Assembly: GCA_913060515.1 (NCBI GenBank) | Contig: CAJXRZ010000042.1 | Span: forward strand, 1-51,938 | Source of the DNA: an uncultured Pseudomonadota bacterium | GTDB lineage: Bacteria > Myxococcota_A > UBA796 > CAJQPC01 | Direction: 5' to 3' | DNA length: 51,938 bases | Part shown: in pieces, positions 48,532-51,938 of the stretch | How positions within the stretch are numbered: position 1 is the first letter of the stretch | Layout of the letters: the number at the start of each line of letters is the position of its first letter | The notes under the pieces: model-generated | The model's database searches: none | What the model saw: the letters and a program-made list of their open reading frames with translations, nothing else | What the model was told of the DNA's origin: nothing | Program-made: the position numbers and the translations under genes

Positions 48532-49398
48532 TCAGCCTGCGAGGGAAGCTTGGCCTCGCCTGAGCCATAGGGCCACCGGGATGGACACCAGCCCGATGCT
48601 GAGCACCCACGAGATGGAGGCTCCCAGCGCCGAGCCCAACTCCGGCATCAGCCAGGCGGCCAAGAGAGAGAAGGCCGAGACCGCGCAGGATCCCAGCATC
48701 ATCGGCCCTACAGCGCCGCTGGGCACGGCCGCCCCTTGAGAGAGCCACAAGCCGGCCATGGTGGTCATGAAGATGGCCGGAAAGACCGCCGCCATGCCCG
48801 CGACGAGAGAGCCCATCCCCTGCTCTGGTGCACTGCGCGCGATGAGCACACTGCTTCCAATGGCTGCAGCCGCGAGCAGTCCACGGGCCAAGATGACGGC
48901 AACGCTCACCTTGCGTTTGCCCTTGGGGGCCGGACGAGGGGTCCATGTCGCGGCCAAGCCTGCCCCGGCCGTCAACACGCTGGCGCCGAGCCCCAGCCAG
49001 AGGGGACGCACGCCCGCCTGCGAGGCCAGCTCAACCGACCCCACCCCCAGCACAGCCAACACGGCCCATGCGCCTAAGGAGAGCAGCAGCATCAGCGAGA
49101 GCTGCTTGCCCAAGCTTCCCTGTGGCAAGCGCCCGGGCAGAACGCGCCAGAGGAAGAGAAAGCCCACGTTGAGCAGCATGCCCACCGGGGTGACGTGCAG
49201 CGCATCCTGGAAGGCCTCAACGCCCTTGTCGGCCGCATACAGGCCCAGAGCCGCAGGCACGATGGTTGTGGGCAGAGTCCCCAGCACACCACCCACTACG
49301 CCGCCCCAGCGCTCCACAGCAAGGGTCGCCCCAATGGCCATGCCGCCGGCAAGCAGCGCAGGCAGGACTGCGGGCAAGAGCTCTGTGCTGGCGAGCAT
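48532..49398 (-). CDS. Polytopic membrane protein of unknown function
   Basis: The protein has 288 residues with about nine or ten hydrophobic helices. Gly-rich segments GGVVGGVLGTLPTTIVPA near the N-terminus and SGAVGPMMLGSCAVSAFSLLAA in the second half look alike and suggest an internal duplication, as in small transporters. A basic linker PRPAPKGKRKVS lies midway. It ends eight bases from the M48 gene in a convergent arrangement. No family can be named with confidence. Confidence 0.72.
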   Translation of the reverse strand: MLASTELLPAVLPALLAGGMAIGATLAVERWGGVVGGVLGTLPTTIVPAALGLYAADKGVEAFQDALHVTPVGMLLNVGFLFLWRVLPGRLPQGSLGKQLSLMLLLSLGAWAVLAVLGVGSVELASQAGVRPLWLGLGASVLTAGAGLAATWTPRPAPKGKRKVSVAVILARGLLAAAAIGSSVLIARSAPEQGMGSLVAGMAAVFPAIFMTTMAGLWLSQGAAVPSGAVGPMMLGSCAVSAFSLLAAWLMPELGSALGASISWVLSIGLVSIPVALWLRRGQASLAG

Positions 49399-49444
49399 CG
49401 GGTCTCCGGGGCTGCCTGCCTGCTATCGCGCCTGAAGCTGCGGG

Positions 49445-50572
49445 CTATTGCCCTTGCCGCGGATCCACACAGACGCCGTTGTTGCGTCGGCCAAACTCCA
49501 AGGGAATCACGGAGACCCACTGCTCACTGGAGCGGCTGTCGTAGCTGCCGGTCGGCGACCAATAGGGATCGACCTCGATCACCTGGCTGCCTCCGGTCCA
49601 GGTCATAAAGTCCACGCTCTCCGCGGCGATGACCTGCATGGCTGGATTCAAGCCCTCGCTCTCCAGCGCCGAGAGCACCTCCACGAGCTGACCGGCCTGG
49701 GACTGCTTCTGCGGGGCCACCCAGACGCTCTCCATCTCCTCGTCCATGAGCGCGTCCATGGTGGTCTTGAGCGTCACGTCACGCGAAACCAGCGCTCCAT
49801 TTCCGTCCAGCCGCTCCACCGTCACAACAGCCGATGGCGCACCAAAGGTCACTCGGGCGCTGTCTTGGCAGACGCGGCCCTGCTCACTGACCAAGCTGCC
49901 CGCAGCGAGCTGCTCCCGGGCCAACTCCAAAGCATCGGCACCCAGGGCCTCTGGACGCTCAGGAATGGCTTGAGTGCCCGGCTTGAAAGGGGGTCTTGGA
50001 GGCGTGCTCTGCGCCTTGAGCTCGGCCACAGGGTCCGAGACCATCAGGTAGATCTCATCAAATCCAGCATCCGAGGCCGTGCTCAGTGCCTGCCAAGCAA
50101 GTGGCGCCGGGACTTCCTTGGGCAGAATCACCAGCAGCCGTCCCTCTGTTGGCGGAAAGCAAGCGCCGCTCAAGAGCCTGGCCTGTCCGCGCAGCCCCAG
50201 CAGGGCCTCGTACAGGCTGGTGATCCGGCCATTGCTCTGGTCGTAGGTGGGCGCTGCGCCGTTCTCCAGCCAGGTGGCCTGAACGTCCCCGACCTTGATG
50301 GCGTTGTTGTCGATCTCCATCACCGCATAGGTGCTCGGGATGTAGGCGCGCACGTCCTCGCCAGCCAGACACTTGTTCACGGTGCTGCCTGAGACGTTGT
50401 CGGCGTACCAAGTCTGGGGCACCAGGAAGTCTTCGAGTCGGCGTACGTCGACGGCCTTGGCCTCGATCAGCTCAGAGGAGGTGCTCAACCAGGCCTCTTG
50501 CTCCCACTCGTCCATGTGGTCAAAGCTGTCGATACAGCCCAAGCTGAGCAGGGGCCACAAAAGGCTGGGCAT
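49445..50572 (-). CDS. Lipoprotein of unknown function
   Basis: The protein has 375 residues. The signal MPSLLWPLLSLGC ends in a lipobox (SLGC). The mature part is mixed alpha/beta. Two stretches, PLAWQALSTASDAGFDEIYLMVSD and the region near PAMQVIAAESVDFMTW, recall the ExbD/TolR-type periplasmic fold (residue pairs VxVxAxxxV, AGF), but the match is weak. Cysteines at about 68 and 140 may form a disulfide. It lies 48 bases after the hybrid kinase gene on the same strand. Confidence 0.68.
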   Translation of the reverse strand: MPSLLWPLLSLGCIDSFDHMDEWEQEAWLSTSSELIEAKAVDVRRLEDFLVPQTWYADNVSGSTVNKCLAGEDVRAYIPSTYAVMEIDNNAIKVGDVQATWLENGAAPTYDQSNGRITSLYEALLGLRGQARLLSGACFPPTEGRLLVILPKEVPAPLAWQALSTASDAGFDEIYLMVSDPVAELKAQSTPPRPPFKPGTQAIPERPEALGADALELAREQLAAGSLVSEQGRVCQDSARVTFGAPSAVVTVERLDGNGALVSRDVTLKTTMDALMDEEMESVWVAPQKQSQAGQLVEVLSALESEGLNPAMQVIAAESVDFMTWTGGSQVIEVDPYWSPTGSYDSRSSEQWVSVIPLEFGRRNNGVCVDPRQGQ

Positions 50573-50620
50573 CGAGAACTCCTTGTCGCTGGAGAGAATA
50601 CGCGCCAGCCGGCCCAGATC

Positions 50621-51889
50621 TTACGCGCTGCTCCGCTTTGCGGTGCTCTTCAGCCAGGCCCGAAGCGCTCGAACGAGCACAGGCAGGGCCAGGGGCTTGG
50701 TCAAGTAGTCATCCATACCGGCGTCCAAGCAGAGGGCACGGTCCCCGGGTTGGGCGCGCGCAGTCACAGCCAGGATGGGAATTGTCACCCCTTGAGCGCG
50801 CAGCCTACGGGTGGCCTCGTAGCCGTCCATCTTGGGCAGCTGGCAGTCCATCAGGATCAGGTCCATGTCCGGAGAGTAGCGTTCTAGCGCCTCGCTCCCA
50901 TCCCAAGCCTCGACGATCTCCAGGCCCATGGTGCGCAGCATGCGGCAGAGCACCATGCGGTTGATGGGGTTGTCTTCGACCACCATGATCTTGGCGGAGG
51001 GCAGGCTTCCCAGAGCATCCGACTCGCTCTCGACGGACGCCTCTTGACTCCCAAAGCGGTCTTGAAGGGCTTGGGCCAAGCGTTGCATGCTGATGGGCCG
51101 CGTCACCGCTCCACTTGACGGGAGGAGCCAGAGGATCTCCCCTTTCGGGAGGGGGCCCCCAAACTCAGGCGTGCGCAAGACCAAGTCCAGGTCGGACTCC
51201 AGCTTTCCTTGCGAGGTCACCGTCGCGCCCCAAGCCTGCAGGACCTCGCTGAGCTGAGCGCCAAGCTCGGGCTCATGGGACTGGACACCAAAGCGCAGTC
51301 CCTTGAGCAGTGGCCCGCAGATCGGGTCAGGACCGAGCTCAGGCAGGGAGATGGAGAAGTGGAAGCAGCAGCCCTGCCCCTCCTCGCTGACACACTGAAG
51401 CTGGCCGCCCATCAGAGAGGTGGCCTCGCGGGCGATGGACAAGCCCAAGCCTGCCCCACCGTGAGAGCGGTGGTTGCTCTCGTCGGCCTGGTTGAAGGGC
51501 TCAAAGATCCGATCCAGAGCCTCGGCGGGGATGCCGCAACCTTGGTCCTCCACCTCGAAGTAGAGCTCGGAGGCCCCAGTGGGCCGAACGCGCAGGGCGA
51601 CGCAGCTGCCCGCATCTGAGAAGCGCACAGCGTTGTCCAAGAGATTGACCAAGACCTGCTGCAGGCGCGTAGCATCTCCTCTGCGTTCCCCCCAAAGAGA
51701 AGGGGGCAAGCGTAGAACCAGCTCCACTCCCGCCGCACTCGCGCTGCTGGCGACAAGCCCCACAGCGCCCTCGCACACGTCTCTGAGCTGCATCGGTGCT
51801 TCGCTTACTGCGGGTCCCAGGGCCTCCAGGCGGGCGTAGTCCAGCACCTGTGAGATCAAGCCCAAAAGACTCGCACCAGAGCCCCGTAC
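50621..51889 (-). CDS. Hybrid sensor histidine kinase/response regulator (5' partial)
   Basis: About 422 residues remain. The N-terminus is lost at the right-end adapter, and the apparent start MYKRQ is adapter-encoded. The remaining part begins near the end of a HisKA helix (SLLGLISQVLDYARLEAL). The HATPase domain has LLDNAVRFS, EDQGCGIP, FEPFNQ and GGAGLGLSIA. A degenerate receiver-like domain follows (about 190-290). A complete receiver ends the protein: MVVEDNPINR, LILMDCQLPKMDGYEATRRLR with the acceptor Asp in MDCQ, AVTARAQ and the Lys in LTKPLAL. The phospho-accepting His and the sensor region are upstream of the contig end. It probably signals by phosphorelay. Confidence 0.9.
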   Translation of the reverse strand, partial: VRGSGASLLGLISQVLDYARLEALGPAVSEAPMQLRDVCEGAVGLVASSASAAGVELVLRLPPSLWGERRGDATRLQQVLVNLLDNAVRFSDAGSCVALRVRPTGASELYFEVEDQGCGIPAEALDRIFEPFNQADESNHRSHGGAGLGLSIAREATSLMGGQLQCVSEEGQGCCFHFSISLPELGPDPICGPLLKGLRFGVQSHEPELGAQLSEVLQAWGATVTSQGKLESDLDLVLRTPEFGGPLPKGEILWLLPSSGAVTRPISMQRLAQALQDRFGSQEASVESESDALGSLPSAKIMVVEDNPINRMVLCRMLRTMGLEIVEAWDGSEALERYSPDMDLILMDCQLPKMDGYEATRRLRAQGVTIPILAVTARAQPGDRALCLDAGMDDYLTKPLALPVLVRALRAWLKSTAKRSSA

Positions 51890-51938
51890 CTGTCTCTTAT
51901 ACACATCTGACGCTGCCGACGAAGAGGATAGTGTAGAT
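51890..51938. other. Nextera sequencing adapter at the right end
   Basis: CTGTCTCTTATACACATCT starts at 51890 and continues as the reverse complement of the left-end adapter, including the same index and flow-cell bases. Genomic sequence ends at 51889. The same adapter at both ends shows this is a bounded fragment, not a natural chromosome or plasmid end. Confidence 0.98.

Noticed and set aside
1-51938. tRNA, rRNA, insertion sequence, integrase or phage genes
   Set aside because: None could be recognised on either strand; the window appears to be chromosomal without visible mobile elements.

Overview
The window is a high-GC bacterial contig. Its first 47 and last 49 bases are Illumina Nextera adapter, so the genes at both ends are cut. 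The content points to an uncultured member of the Myxococcota or a close relative. Evidence for this is three secreted proteins built from DCDD/CDGxDNDCDG (MopE-type) repeats, C-terminal Cys–hydrophobic–RRR tails like MYXO-CTERM, many lipoproteins with acidic or Thr-rich linkers, a Ser/Thr kinase fused to an ATPase and TPRs, and at least one good sigma-54 promoter. This placement is inferred from gene content; no rRNA or tRNA gene is present.

Layout. 49-4728: a very large partial protein with coiled-coil, annexin-like and HhH segments, plus a small partner gene. 4809-6453: two tandem paralogous surface proteins behind a sigma-54-like promoter. 6450-11166 (minus): four overlapping or closely packed genes, namely two unknown proteins, an ATP-dependent ligase and a divergent NAD-dependent ligase. 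11290-15683: a membrane protein, a GspC-like PDZ protein and two MopE-repeat lipoproteins with fibrinogen-like and C-type-lectin ends. 15715-19281: kinase–ATPase–TPR protein. 19313-21393: a third MopE-repeat protein, frameshifted twice. 21494-25790: a lipoprotein and a ferredoxin-NADP reductase divergent from an aldo/keto reductase–polynucleotide kinase–HAD phosphatase fusion. 25794-25985: a non-coding array of 31-bp-spaced inverted and direct repeats. 26015-33996: small genes, including a GFA-family protein, a VolA-like lipase, an arginyl/leucyl-tRNA-protein-transferase-like protein and several lipoproteins. 34084-48523: thirteen consecutive plus-strand genes, described below. 48532-51889 (minus): a membrane protein, a lipoprotein and a truncated hybrid histidine kinase.

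The plus-strand run 34084-48523 is the best candidate for an undescribed system. It joins a tubulin-like GTPase with C-terminal GYF-like domains, two lipoproteins, a degenerate kinase, two signal-peptide-plus-TM proteins (one a transglutaminase-like protease), a TerD protein, a TerB/EF-hand-like protein, a Na+/Ca2+ exchanger behind a three-hairpin leader, a TerD–TerA fusion and an M48 metalloprotease–TerB fusion. It reads as a calcium-linked Ter stress system coupled to a cytoskeletal GTPase and the envelope. The second candidate is the dual-ligase operon. The third is the AKR–PNK–HAD fusion, which could heal nucleic acid ends that a ligase would then seal. No stretch longer than 300 bases is without a gene. 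The largest gap is 25791-26014 and holds the repeat array.
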